Assembly (NCBI RefSeq): GCF_026008495.1
Contig: NZ_BQUN01000001.1
Span: forward strand, 100,736-164,735
Direction of reading: 5' to 3'
Length of the DNA: 64,000 nt
Origin: Streptomyces sp. A012304
Lineage (GTDB): Bacteria > Actinomycetota > Actinomycetes > Streptomycetales > Streptomycetaceae
The position numbers were made by a program, and so were the translations under genes. Numbering within the stretch: the stretch's first letter is position 1; each line of letters opens with the position of its first letter. Under the pieces are notes generated by a model. That model was not told where the DNA came from, searched no databases, and worked only from the letters and a program-made list of their open reading frames with translations. Positions 45,562 to 54,095 of this stretch are shown piece after piece.

Positions 45562-46833
45562 GTGCCCCACGCATCGCACCCCTCGAGATCGCCGCTGCTC
45601 GTCGTCATCGGCGCCGGAAGCCGCGTCTGGCGCGGATACGGACTGCAGCACATCGCCGCCCGCCACCGCGTCGCCCTCCTCGACGAGCATCCTCCCGCGT
45701 GGGCCAACGACTACGTAGCCGTCTCCATGGCCGTTGATCTGGCGGACACCGAGGCCGTCGCCCAGGCCGTCGCCGCGCTGGCCGCCGAGCAGAGCGTTGC
45801 CGGTGTGCTCACCTACATGGAGCAGCACCTGGCTCTCACCGCCAGGATCGCGGAGCGGTTCATGCTGCCCGGCAACACCCCCAGCGCCGTTGAGGCATGC
45901 CGCGACAAGTACCTCAGCCGCTCCCTGCTCGCCGCGGCCAACGTGCCCTCGGCCCGCTCCTACCTCGTCCCGGACGCCGAGACCGCCGTCGAGTACGCGG
46001 TTCTCCTCGGCGGTCCGGTCGTCCTCAAGCCCAGGTCGATGGGGGGCAGCGCCGGCGTCCGGCGCGCAGACACCCCCGACCAGGTCCGCGACGCCTTCCA
46101 TGCTGCCCGGGGCGCATCCCTGTTCGGCCTGGAGAAGACCGGACCTGCCGGCGTGCTGATCGAGGAGTACCTCGACGGTCCCGAGATCAGCGTCGAGTGC
46201 GTTGTCCTGGGACACGACACCGTCCACATCGCCGCCATCACCCGTAAATACCTCGGTGACGAACCGGGCTTCCAGGAGACCGGCCACCTCGTCGACGCAT
46301 CCGACCCCCTGCTGGCCGACCCCCGGATCCGCGAGGTCGTCCTTGGCGCCGTGAGCACGGTTGGTATCTCGTGCGGCGTCATGCACATCGAGATGCGCCT
46401 GACCCGCCAGGGCCCGCGCATTGTCGAGATCAACGCCCGACTCGGCGGAGACCTCATCCCGCACCTGGTCCACCTGGCCACCGGCCTCAACCTGCCGCAG
46501 ATCGCCGCCGACCTAGCTGTAGGCGCCGACCCCGAGCTGGTCCTCAGCCAGAGCCAGAGCGCTGCCGTCCGCTTCCTCTACCCGCCCGTCACCGGCCACG
46601 TCACGGCTCTGAACACCGGCACGTTCGCCTCCTGGCTCAACCGCTTCGAGTGGACCGCCACACCCGGCAGCCACGTCAACGCCCCACCCCGCGCCACGCT
46701 GCTGGACCGCCTGGCGCTCGCCGTGGTCATCGGACCAGACCCTGACACCTGCCACCAGCGACTCCAGCTCGTCGAAGAACGCAGCGGCGTCCACATCCAG
46801 CCCGACACCGTCTCCACCGCCTGCGTCGCCTGA
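45562..46833 (+). CDS. ATP-grasp ligase (amino-acid ligase type)
   Basis: From GTG 45562 the protein has 423 residues. It has the full ATP-grasp signature: PVVLKPRSMGGSAGV (ATP-binding Lys and glycine loop), GVLIEEYLDGPEISVECVV, and the Mg-binding stretch RIVEINARLGGDLIPHLV with Glu and Asn. This is the arrangement of L-amino-acid ligases (BacD-like) and related carboxylate-amine ligases. It should form an amide between an amino acid and another amine with ATP hydrolysis. The downstream gene is a diverged relative. Confidence 0.85.
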   Translation: MPHASHPSRSPLLVVIGAGSRVWRGYGLQHIAARHRVALLDEHPPAWANDYVAVSMAVDLADTEAVAQAVAALAAEQSVAGVLTYMEQHLALTARIAERFMLPGNTPSAVEACRDKYLSRSLLAAANVPSARSYLVPDAETAVEYAVLLGGPVVLKPRSMGGSAGVRRADTPDQVRDAFHAARGASLFGLEKTGPAGVLIEEYLDGPEISVECVVLGHDTVHIAAITRKYLGDEPGFQETGHLVDASDPLLADPRIREVVLGAVSTVGISCGVMHIEMRLTRQGPRIVEINARLGGDLIPHLVHLATGLNLPQIAADLAVGADPELVLSQSQSAAVRFLYPPVTGHVTALNTGTFASWLNRFEWTATPGSHVNAPPRATLLDRLALAVVIGPDPDTCHQRLQLVEERSGVHIQPDTVSTACVA

Positions 46834-46872
46834 ACCACACGGCCCGCCCGAACTCCACAGGAGTCCCGCACC

Positions 46873-48105
46873 ATGGCCCTCGCCGCACCCCTCCTCGCGG
46901 CAGCCTCGCCCGCGTACCGCACCGGCACGGCCGCCGTCGTCGCTCCCGCCGACGCCGGCGACCGGTACGTGCCCGCGCTGGCCCGGCACGGCTGGAACTC
47001 CATCGCGGTCACCGAGCCCGCTCACCAGCCGGGCGACAGCGCCGGCTACCTCCAGCACATCACCCACCGAGGCAGCCTGCGACGCACTGCCGCCCACCTC
47101 AACCGCCTCGGCGTCCAAGCTGTCCTCGCCGGATCACCGGCCGGAACCGAACTCGCCGACCTCCTCGCCACCCGCCTCAACCTGCCCGGCAACGCCCTCG
47201 ACACCGCAGACATCCGCCGCGACACCGGTTTCACCAGCGCCGCGCTCCTGGAATCAGGCATCACCGCACCACGCAGCATCCGAACCGCACGCCTGTCCAA
47301 CGCCCTGGAGTGGGCCGCCTTCACACAAACGGCCGAACTCGTCCTCCAGCACCCCGACCCCACCCACCCCCGCCCCTTCCACTTCTGCCGCACCGCAGAC
47401 GACATCCGCGTCGCCTGGCACCGTCTCCAAGACTCCAGCACCCAGCCGTTGGTCCTGCGTGAGCACCTCGCCGGCGCCCAGTACCGCATCCACACCCTCA
47501 CCGGTCCCGACCGCGCCGGGGCCTCCGAGCACACCATCACCTCGATCTGGTCCGAGCTACGCACCCCCGAGCAACAGGTATGCCGAGCCGACCTGTTGAG
47601 CCGCCAAGGCCTACTGGCCCGCGCCCTCGCCCTGTACACGATGCGCGCACTCACGGCCCTCGGCGTCCGCTATGGCCCCGCCCACGCCACGGTCACCTTC
47701 ATCCCCGACCGCGGCCCCGCCCTGCTGTCCCTGCGCACCGACCCGTATGCCGACTTCGCCACGGACACGCTGCGCCTGGCCACCGGCCACGATCCCATCC
47801 GCGACACCGCGCTGCTGCTCGCCACCGGCCGACGCCCCGAGGCCCCGCACCAGCCGCACGCCCACGTCACGAAGATCGCCCTGCTGCCGCGACGTGACGG
47901 CGCCCTGGACCCTGCCCTGCTCCGAACTATCACCGCTCTCCCCACCGTCGCCGCCACCACCGCCCTCACCGGCGGCGCCCCGGTCCGAGCCGGCCAGATC
48001 GCGGGATGGCTCCTCCTCATCGCCCGCGACAGCCGCGCCATCAACCAAGACCACCAGGTAGTCAGAGCCGCCGAAAACCTCGGCCTATACGGGAGCGCCG
48101 CATGA
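46873..48105 (+). CDS. Degenerate ATP-grasp-like paralogue
   Basis: This 410-residue protein starts at ATG 46873. Its order of segments mirrors the upstream ligase: YVPALARHGWNSIAVTEPA, LPGNALDTADIRRDTGFTSA, VLREHLAGAQYRIHTLTGP, and GVRYGPAHATVTFIPD. Where the active ligase has VEINARLGGD this protein has LSLRTDPYAD, so the Mg-binding Glu and Asn are replaced, and the ATP-loop Lys region is not recognisable. It may be a regulatory or structural partner of the active ligase. Its stop overlaps the next gene (ATGA). Confidence 0.65.
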   Translation: MALAAPLLAAASPAYRTGTAAVVAPADAGDRYVPALARHGWNSIAVTEPAHQPGDSAGYLQHITHRGSLRRTAAHLNRLGVQAVLAGSPAGTELADLLATRLNLPGNALDTADIRRDTGFTSAALLESGITAPRSIRTARLSNALEWAAFTQTAELVLQHPDPTHPRPFHFCRTADDIRVAWHRLQDSSTQPLVLREHLAGAQYRIHTLTGPDRAGASEHTITSIWSELRTPEQQVCRADLLSRQGLLARALALYTMRALTALGVRYGPAHATVTFIPDRGPALLSLRTDPYADFATDTLRLATGHDPIRDTALLLATGRRPEAPHQPHAHVTKIALLPRRDGALDPALLRTITALPTVAATTALTGGAPVRAGQIAGWLLLIARDSRAINQDHQVVRAAENLGLYGSAA

Positions 48106-48500
48106 CCTCGCCTGCCATAAGCCCCCCAGCCCCCGCCTCCCGGGTCCAGATCGCCTGCCGCGGCCTCGGTCTCCTGTTCCCTCTGGTTGTCCTCGACCCC
48201 TTGCCCGTGTGGAGCGCACCGCCGGCCGGCCACAGACTGCCGGTGCGTACCGGCGAAGGACACAACCTCCTCGCGCTGCGCTGGGACGGCCCGCACGACA
48301 TCGACGGCGAAGTCCTCGCCACCCTCGACGAGGCCGCCAACCAGGCACCCCACCCGCCCGTGTCCGATGCCGAACTGGCCCAGTACCAGGAAGCACTGGA
48401 CGATCACCTGCGCCTGACGGCTCTGCCAGCGAGCTGCATCCTCGGCCCATGGTCACCCAGCGCAGGCCTCTCGCTCCTGCACACGGGAGACCGCCCATGA
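48102..48500 (+). CDS. Hypothetical protein of the ATP-grasp unit
   Basis: This 132-residue protein starts at ATG 48102 (ATGA overlap with the paralogue). It contains VQIACRGLGLLFPLVVLDPL as a short hydrophobic stretch, then a polar body with GEVLATLDEAANQAPHPPVS and AQYQEALDDHLRLTALPASC. It is probably soluble or peripherally membrane-bound. No family was recognised. Confidence 0.6.
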   Translation: MTSPAISPPAPASRVQIACRGLGLLFPLVVLDPLPVWSAPPAGHRLPVRTGEGHNLLALRWDGPHDIDGEVLATLDEAANQAPHPPVSDAELAQYQEALDDHLRLTALPASCILGPWSPSAGLSLLHTGDRP

Positions 48501-48712
48501 CCAACACCATCACGGCCCGCTCGGCCCTCAGCGCCTCAGCCGCGACGACCCGCCCCGCCGGCGACCCACGCCCCCGCGACCGTTTACGCCCTTCGCCGCC
48601 AGCCCCGGCCCGCGGCCTCCGAGCGGCCCGCCCATCTTCCCGACGGAACAGGACGCCGCGACGGATGCCGTTGCCCGCCATCTGCACCCTTCCTCAGGAA
48701 AGGAACCCCTCG
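48497..48712 (+). CDS. Pro/Arg-rich short frame fused in phase to a secreted-protein gene
   Basis: ATG 48497 overlaps the previous stop by ATGA and starts MTNTITARSALSASAATTR. It continues as a Pro/Arg-rich stretch with no stop into the secreted-protein frame starting at 48713. It looks like the N-terminal part of a small coupled gene whose stop has been lost, comparable in composition to the gene at 58278. It is unclear whether both are translated as one 197-residue protein. Confidence 0.35.
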
Positions 48713-49090
48713 ATGCTCATCTCCCGCGCCCTCAAGCGCACGGCGCCCCTCGCCCTCGGTGGCGCCCTCGCCGTCACGCTCCTCACGACGCCGGCCTTCG
48801 CTAGCTCCGGCTGGTGGTACTCCAACGGGGGCGGTGCCAAGGGTTTCTACAACCACGTCAACGGCCGGGTCATCGCGTGCGACATCAAGACCGACGGCTA
48901 CAGCGCGGTCACCCAGATCCTGACCAAGGACGGCTACCTCCTGACCAGCGTCGTCGACAAGCTCAACAACGGCGCCTGCTCCTGGCGGACCCCCACGCTC
49001 TTCGAGGGCGAGCACAAGATCAGGGTCTGCCTCGTCAAGAGCGGCCAGAAGCCGACTAAGTGCTCGCCGGCCCACCGGTTCTACGTCTGA
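48713..49090 (+). CDS. Secreted hypothetical protein
   Basis: From ATG 48713 (AGGAAAGGA upstream) the protein has 125 residues. The signal peptide APLALGGALAVTLLTTPAFA is followed by a small mature domain (GWWYSNGGGAKGFYNHVNG, CDIKTDGYSAVTQILTKDG, GEHKIRVCLVKSGQKPTKC) with four Cys. No family was recognised. It resembles the other exported small proteins of this region in size and composition. Confidence 0.7.
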   Translation: MLISRALKRTAPLALGGALAVTLLTTPAFASSGWWYSNGGGAKGFYNHVNGRVIACDIKTDGYSAVTQILTKDGYLLTSVVDKLNNGACSWRTPTLFEGEHKIRVCLVKSGQKPTKCSPAHRFYV

Positions 49091-49100
49091 TCTGACCCTC

Positions 49101-49139
49101 CGGGCGGCCGGGCCTGACACGTGCGCTCAAGGCCGCCCG
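49101..49139 (+). terminator. 9-bp hairpin after the secreted-protein gene
   Basis: CGGGCGGCC (49101-49109) pairs perfectly with GGCCGCCCG (49131-49139) around a 21-base loop, 10 bases after the stop. It is a likely transcript end without a U-run. Confidence 0.45.
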
Positions 49140-49222
49140 AAGTTCCGCGTGCGGCCGATCAGCTGCACGTTTTGCAGGCCACGGCCCGGTCTCGGGCCTC
49201 CCGCTCCAACCGAAAGACGACG

Positions 49223-49432
49223 ATGCGTACCACCGACGGCTCAGCGCACGCTATGCATCCCGTTCCGCTCCCGGACGCCGGCTCCCGCAATTGGCACGCC
49301 GTCCCGCGCGAGTGGGTCGCGGCCGCGCACCCGGCCCCGTTCACCATCGCCGGATCCAAGGCTTCCCAGGCGGACTACTGCCAGATGGGGACCTGGGAGC
49401 GCGAGGGACTGGAGCGGGGAGCGCACGCATGA
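49223..49432 (+). CDS. Small hypothetical protein coupled to MFS transporter 3
   Basis: This 69-residue protein starts at ATG 49223. It reads NWHAVPREWVAAAHPAPFTI, then SKASQADYCQMGTWEREGLE, a Trp-rich soluble peptide. The stop overlaps the MFS start by ATGA. No family was recognised. Coupling suggests a role with the transporter or its substrate. Confidence 0.55.
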   Translation: MRTTDGSAHAMHPVPLPDAGSRNWHAVPREWVAAAHPAPFTIAGSKASQADYCQMGTWEREGLERGAHA

Positions 49433-50700
49433 GCGTGGTCGAGACGCCTCCCGCTCACCTCGAACACACCCCGCCCGCTCGCCACTCCGAACAGCGGCGA
49501 CCCGTGCACTGGGGTGCCGTGCTGCGGCTGCCGTATGCCGCCAGACTGCTGACCGCCACGCTCGTCAGCCGGGTGCCACTGGGCATGACGCCGGTCGCGC
49601 TGCTGATCGCCGCGCGGGCGAACGGCCACGGATACGGTGCCGGAGCAGCGCTCGCCTCCCTGTACGGGCTTGCGGTAGCCGTCGGGCAGCCGCTGCTTGG
49701 CCGCCTGGTCGACCGGCGCGGACAGACCCTCATCCTCCTGGGCGGCTCCATTCTGTCGGCAACCGCGCTCTTCGTCCTGGCAGCAGCCGAAACGGCCAAT
49801 CTGCTGATCGCGGCCACAGCCGTCGTCGTCGCGGGCATTTCGGCCCCGCCGAGCGAGGGGGTCTTGCGGGCCATGTGGCCCGCTCTCACCCCCACCCCGC
49901 AACACCTGCGTGCGGCTCTGTCCCTCGACAGCGGATGTCAGGAACTCGTCTACGTCGCTGGTCCTCTCGCCGCCGCCGTTGCCGCGTCGGCGGCGCCGCC
50001 CGGACTCGCCTTCGCCCTGGCCGCCGGCCTCGGACTGGCAGGGGCCCTCGTCGTCGCAGTGTCGGCTCCCTCCCGCACATGGCGGCCCGTTCCGGTTCGC
50101 CGCGGACCGCTCGGTGCTCTGCGCTCGGCCGGCATGCGGTGGATGCTGCTCGTCCTCACCGCGGTCGGCGCGTCGCTCGGCGAGCTGTCGGTGGCCGCCC
50201 TGACGGCGAGCGAACGTCATGCAGCTGAGTGGCTGGCGGGCGTCCTGCCCGCCGGAGTATCGGTAGGGGCCTTCCTGGGCACAGCCGCGTGGACCGCTCT
50301 ACCGCTACAGCTTCCTCTCGGCCGACAACTCGGCCTGACTGCCGCACTGTTCTCGGTCACCTGGCTGCCGCTGTGCTTCGACCCGCCCCCATATGCCGCA
50401 CTCCTCCTGGCGGTGCTGCCCGGCATGGCCTTCGGAGCGCTGCTGACGTGCGCCTATCAGGTGGTTGCCGAACTGGCACTGCCCGGCACGCTTGTCGAGG
50501 CGTACGGCTGGCTCATCGCCGCCTTCGGGCTGGGCCAGGCCTTGGGCACGGCGGTCGCCGGACTGCTCGCGGGCCCCTGGATCCTGCCGGCGGCCACGGC
50601 CGCGCTCGCCCTCGTTCTCTGCGTCCCGGTCTGTCAACACCTTGCGCTCCGCACGGAAACCGCCCGCTTCCTGCACACGTCGCCCGAGAGGCAGTCATGA
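49429..50700 (+). CDS. MFS transporter 3
   Basis: This 423-residue protein starts at ATG 49429. It has about 12 spans, with the motif A-like GQPLLGRLVDRRGQTLIL. It belongs to a different branch from transporters 1 and 2. The stop overlaps the TrpA-like gene by ATGA, so transport and this enzyme are linked genetically. Confidence 0.85.
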   Translation: MSVVETPPAHLEHTPPARHSEQRRPVHWGAVLRLPYAARLLTATLVSRVPLGMTPVALLIAARANGHGYGAGAALASLYGLAVAVGQPLLGRLVDRRGQTLILLGGSILSATALFVLAAAETANLLIAATAVVVAGISAPPSEGVLRAMWPALTPTPQHLRAALSLDSGCQELVYVAGPLAAAVAASAAPPGLAFALAAGLGLAGALVVAVSAPSRTWRPVPVRRGPLGALRSAGMRWMLLVLTAVGASLGELSVAALTASERHAAEWLAGVLPAGVSVGAFLGTAAWTALPLQLPLGRQLGLTAALFSVTWLPLCFDPPPYAALLLAVLPGMAFGALLTCAYQVVAELALPGTLVEAYGWLIAAFGLGQALGTAVAGLLAGPWILPAATAALALVLCVPVCQHLALRTETARFLHTSPERQS

Positions 50701-51536
50701 GCACATCCACATCGCCGACCTGGCCGCCGGCCGGTCGCCTCGACCGCGCCCTCGCCTCCAGCCGCGCCAAGGGGCGAGCCGCGCTCGGCCTCTACCTGCC
50801 ACTCGGCTATCCCACCCGCACAGCCAGCCTGGATGCCCTCCAGCTGATGGCCCAGTCCGCCGACGTGCTGGAGATCGGCATCCCGCACCGCGACCCGGTC
50901 ATGGACGGCCCCGTGATCCGGGAAGCCGCCGCCCAGGCACTGGCCGGGGGTTTCGAGATGCACGACGTCTTCACGGCCACATCCGAACTGACCACGTCCA
51001 CGTCTGCCGCGCTGCTGGTCATGTCGTACTGGACCCCGATCGCGCAGTACGGCATCGAGTCATTCACGAACCAGCTGGCCGCCGCAGGCGGATCGGGCGT
51101 GCTCATCCCTGACCTGCCCCCGTCAGCAGCGGATGCCTGGAGAGCGGCGGCAGCCTCGGCCGGCCTACACACCATCCCCCTCATCCCGACCCATGCCTCC
51201 ACCGCCCATCTGGCGGCGATCGGTGCATCCCACAGCGGCATGGCCTACGCCCCCGCGACCTCCGGCCTCACCGGCTCCCAAAGCCCGCTCAGCCCCGACC
51301 TGCCGAGGCTGGTCCACCGGCTGCGCACCGCGACCCACCTGCCAGTCGCGGTCGGCATCGGCATCAGCACACCAGACCAGGCCGCACAGGCCTCCGCCTA
51401 CGCGGACGCCGTCGTGGTCGGCTCGGCTGTCATCCGGCGCATGCGGGACCAGCCCGACGCGTCCGCGACCGCCGCCGCCGAGATCGCCCGCGACTTCGCC
51501 GCCGGAGTACGCAGCGCCCGGCGCTCCGCAGCCTGA
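50697..51536 (+). CDS. Tryptophan synthase alpha-subunit homologue, orphan
   Basis: This 279-residue protein starts at ATG 50697. It follows the TrpA (beta/alpha)8 pattern: ALGLYLPLGYPT (usually FITAGYP), VLEIGIPHRDPVMDGPVI (LELGxPxSDPxADGP), SYWTPIAQYGIESF (usually YYNPIxxYG), GVLIPDLPP, and VAVGIGISTPDQA. The catalytic Glu (LEIG) and Asp (DGP) positions are kept. TrpA cleaves indole-3-glycerol phosphate to indole. No trpB or other trp gene is adjacent and several loops differ, so it probably performs a related aldol cleavage or supplies indole to this pathway. Confidence 0.8.
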   Translation: MSTSTSPTWPPAGRLDRALASSRAKGRAALGLYLPLGYPTRTASLDALQLMAQSADVLEIGIPHRDPVMDGPVIREAAAQALAGGFEMHDVFTATSELTTSTSAALLVMSYWTPIAQYGIESFTNQLAAAGGSGVLIPDLPPSAADAWRAAAASAGLHTIPLIPTHASTAHLAAIGASHSGMAYAPATSGLTGSQSPLSPDLPRLVHRLRTATHLPVAVGIGISTPDQAAQASAYADAVVVGSAVIRRMRDQPDASATAAAEIARDFAAGVRSARRSAA

Positions 51537-51577
51537 GCCGCAGACCCCCACTCGTCCAGGAGAAGGAACAACCCACC

Positions 51578-52186
51578 ATGTCCCGTCCCACGCCCCCGGG
51601 CCCGCGCCACCTGACCGCGCTCGCCATCGGAATCACCACGGCGATCACCCTCACCGCCTGCGGTGCGAGCTCGGATTCCGGCGCATCCCGCGACCACAAG
51701 AGCTCCGCCCCGACGAAGCAGAGTCCGACGTTCCGACTCGGTGACGCCAGCCCGGCCCAAGAGAGCCAGATGCAGAACTCCCGAGGGGCCACCTACACGG
51801 TTACGCCCACCAAGGTGGTCACCGGCACCAAGGCCGACTTCGAAAACTCCGGGCTCGAGCAGGACAAGGAAGACGGCCCTCAGGTGCCTGTCTACGTCTG
51901 GTCGACGCTCACCCACAAGAGCGGCAAGCCCATGGCGCTCGGCGACATGGATGACGATCTGGTGGTCAGGACGGACGCAGGCCAGCGCACCCGCGCCCTC
52001 ATCGTGCTGCTCGGCCAGGCGAAGTGGCCCAACTGCCCGGCTTTCGACTCCGACAAGAAGCTGGTGGCCGGCCAGTCACAGAGCATCTGCAGCGCTTTCC
52101 TCATTCCGCAAGGCCAGAAGGCCGCCGCGGTCGAGCTCACCCAGGGCTTCTACAAGAAGCCGCTGGAGTGGGCCGTGAAGAGCTGA
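51578..52186 (+). CDS. Lipoprotein
   Basis: This 202-residue protein starts at ATG 51578 with GGAGAAGG upstream. The signal ends in a lipobox LTAC, so it should be anchored outside the membrane. The mature domain has YTVTPTKVVTGTKADFENSG and VPVYVWSTLTHKSGKPMALG, then a Cys pair (PNCPAF and SICSAF). It is probably an Ig-like beta fold. No family was recognised. Confidence 0.75.
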   Translation: MSRPTPPGPRHLTALAIGITTAITLTACGASSDSGASRDHKSSAPTKQSPTFRLGDASPAQESQMQNSRGATYTVTPTKVVTGTKADFENSGLEQDKEDGPQVPVYVWSTLTHKSGKPMALGDMDDDLVVRTDAGQRTRALIVLLGQAKWPNCPAFDSDKKLVAGQSQSICSAFLIPQGQKAAAVELTQGFYKKPLEWAVKS

Positions 52187-52324
52187 CCGGACGCCGCTCC
52201 AACTACCCCCGCCCTCCTAGCCGAACGCAAAGACCGTCCGGGTTACCGCCCCTACAGCACTGGTGCCCCGCCTGCCGGCGCGGAGCACCACGTCCCTTAC
52301 TCGATTTCACCAGGAGCGATTCAG

Positions 52325-52696
52325 ATGCCCTCCCCCCACCAATTCACCCTCCAGGCCCCCGACCCCGCCTGGGAACAGGCACGCGACGCCCGGCTCGCCG
52401 CGTTCGTCCGCTCACGTCTGGCCCATGCCGACGCGACCGGCTGTACCGACGAACGCAGGTGGGTGGCTGGCCTCGGCGAGGTCTTCGCGGAATGGGACGA
52501 GAAGCGCGAACTGGCCGCCCGCACAGACAACGACCTTTTCAGTGTGCAAGTCAGCGCCCTGGGATGGGCTCTGCGCTGCATCGCCCACAGCACATGGCGA
52601 GGCGCTCCCGGTTGGGAGCCCGCCTTCCATCCCCAGGCCTCGGCCCTGCAAACCCTTCCGGAGAATCTCAATGACCGTGTCAAGCCGTCTGCGTGA
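52325..52696 (+). CDS. DUF6221-like hypothetical protein
   Basis: This 123-residue protein starts at ATG 52325 with AGGAG upstream. Residues FVRSRLAHADATG and VFAEWDEKRELAAR followed by ALGWALRCIAHSTWRGAPGW resemble the DUF6221 layout common in Streptomyces plasmids and accessory DNA. The last few residues overlap the IS110 transposase 3' end, so the element inserted at its end and the original C-terminus may have been replaced. Confidence 0.5.
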   Translation: MPSPHQFTLQAPDPAWEQARDARLAAFVRSRLAHADATGCTDERRWVAGLGEVFAEWDEKRELAARTDNDLFSVQVSALGWALRCIAHSTWRGAPGWEPAFHPQASALQTLPENLNDRVKPSA

Positions 52697-53882
52697 CTGG
52701 TGGGGCGGAGGTGAAGAGCCTCTTGTCACGCAGCATCGCCCAGAGCACGTTCACCCGGCGTCGGGCGAGCGCGAGAAGCGCCTGGGTGTGGATCAAGCCC
52801 TCGGCCCGCTTCTTGAGGTAGTAGTCCCGGGAGGGGCCCGGCCGCATCATCGACGACTGCGCGGACATGTAGAACAGCCAGCGCAGGCGCCGGTTGTAAC
52901 GTTTGGGCCGGTGGTAGTTGCCGGTGCGGCGGCCGGAATCGCGGGGCACCGGTGCCAGGCCGGCGTGCGAGGCCAGGCGGCCGGCGTCCTTGTAGCCGGA
53001 CAGGTCGCCGACGATGGCGACGAACTCAGCGCCCAGGATCGGGCCCATGCCGGGCATGGACTCGATGATCTCGGCGCGGTCGTCGGTCCGGAAGGTTTCG
53101 CGGATCTCCCGGTCGTTGTCCTTGATCCGCTCGTCCAGGGCCAGGAGTTGGTGGGCCAGGTCGCGCACCAGCTTGGCCGCCCGGGCCTCCCCGGGCAGGG
53201 CAGTGGTCTGAGACTGGGCGGCCTCGACGGCCTTGGCCGCGACGGCGTCGGTGCCGCGGACCTTCCGGCGTTCCAGCCAGGTGGTCAGCCGCTTGACGCC
53301 GATCCGGCGCAGAGCGGCTGGGGTCTGGTACTCGGTCAGCACGACCACCGGGCCCTTGGCCGCGGAGTAGTCGAAGGCCCGCTCCAGCGCGGGGCAGATG
53401 CCGACCAGCAGGTCGCGGAGTCGGTTGATGAGCCGGACCCGGTCCGCGATCAGGTCGCGCCGGTAACCGGTCAGCAGCTGGAGCGTGGAGACCAGTTCCG
53501 GCGGAGTCTCGATCGGGGTGAAGTCCCGGCGCATGCGAGCCTGGTCGGCGATGACCAGGGCGTCCTTGGCGTCGGTCTTTCCCTCGCCCCGGTAGGCGCC
53601 GGTCATCCGGTTGACGGTGCGGCCGGGCACGTAGACGACCTGCTGACCGTGCGCGATCAGCAGGGCCAGCAGCAGGGCGGAGGCCCGGCCGGAGATGTCC
53701 ACCGCCCACCGCACCTCGTCAGCCTTCTCCCGGGCCGTGTCGATCAGCGTCAGGATCTGGGCTTCGTCGTTGATCACCTTCGTCGAGAACAGCGTCTCGC
53801 CGTCGCCATCGACCGCGACCGCCCAGTGGTGCCCCTTGCCGGCGTCTATGCCGACCCATATCCCCGTGTGAGACGCGCTCAA
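52680..53882 (-). CDS. IS110-family transposase
   Basis: From TTG 53882 (GGAGCGG upstream) the protein has 400 residues. The N-terminal RuvC-like DEDD domain shows IWVGIDAGKGHHWAVAV, VRWAVDISGRASALL, and GKTDAKDALVIADQAR. The C-terminal transposase_20 region has IESMPGMGPILGAEFVA and ASHAGLAPVPRDSGRRTGN. Length is normal, so it is probably functional. A longer in-frame extension to 54041 is not expected to be translated. Confidence 0.88.
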   Translation of the reverse strand: MSASHTGIWVGIDAGKGHHWAVAVDGDGETLFSTKVINDEAQILTLIDTAREKADEVRWAVDISGRASALLLALLIAHGQQVVYVPGRTVNRMTGAYRGEGKTDAKDALVIADQARMRRDFTPIETPPELVSTLQLLTGYRRDLIADRVRLINRLRDLLVGICPALERAFDYSAAKGPVVVLTEYQTPAALRRIGVKRLTTWLERRKVRGTDAVAAKAVEAAQSQTTALPGEARAAKLVRDLAHQLLALDERIKDNDREIRETFRTDDRAEIIESMPGMGPILGAEFVAIVGDLSGYKDAGRLASHAGLAPVPRDSGRRTGNYHRPKRYNRRLRWLFYMSAQSSMMRPGPSRDYYLKKRAEGLIHTQALLALARRRVNVLWAMLRDKRLFTSAPPVTQTA

Positions 53883-54070
53883 GCCCGTCCGCTCCGTTCC
53901 CTCGCGACCAGTGCCTTCACGGCCCGGGGAACACTCCGCCAACAGGTCCTTAACCAGCGATGCTTCGCAGCTCTCAATCAGCAGTCGGAGCGTCCCGGAG
54001 GACCGGGCGGCCATTCTCCTGAAGCCATCGCGGGCAACCACGCATCAGCCACACCCGGTCCTCCCGGACC
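53883..54070 (-). ncRNA. Candidate IS110 bridge RNA region
   Basis: IS110-group elements are known to encode a bridge RNA in the non-coding end upstream of the transposase. Here that end holds structured sequence: CCCGGAGGACCGGG at 53994-54007, whose inverse CCCGGTCCTCC recurs at 54054-54064, and CGGTCC-TCCC-GGACCG at 54056-54071. The outer hairpins may belong to the neighbouring host gene rather than the element, as the border is not fixed. The call rests on position and family knowledge. Confidence 0.35.
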
Positions 54071-54095
54071 GCCCAACATTCTTAAGGACCCACGC

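Larger units (their letters stand above)
52675..54070. mobile_element. IS110-family insertion element (IS117-like)
   Basis: It contains one DEDD-type transposase on the minus strand and a non-coding 5' region of about 190 bp. As expected for this family there are no terminal inverted repeats, so the exact ends cannot be fixed by eye. The left end lies near the transposase stop (52680) and the right end somewhere before the gene at 54096. It lies between two genes of the otherwise plus-strand 38-60 kb block. Confidence 0.7.
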
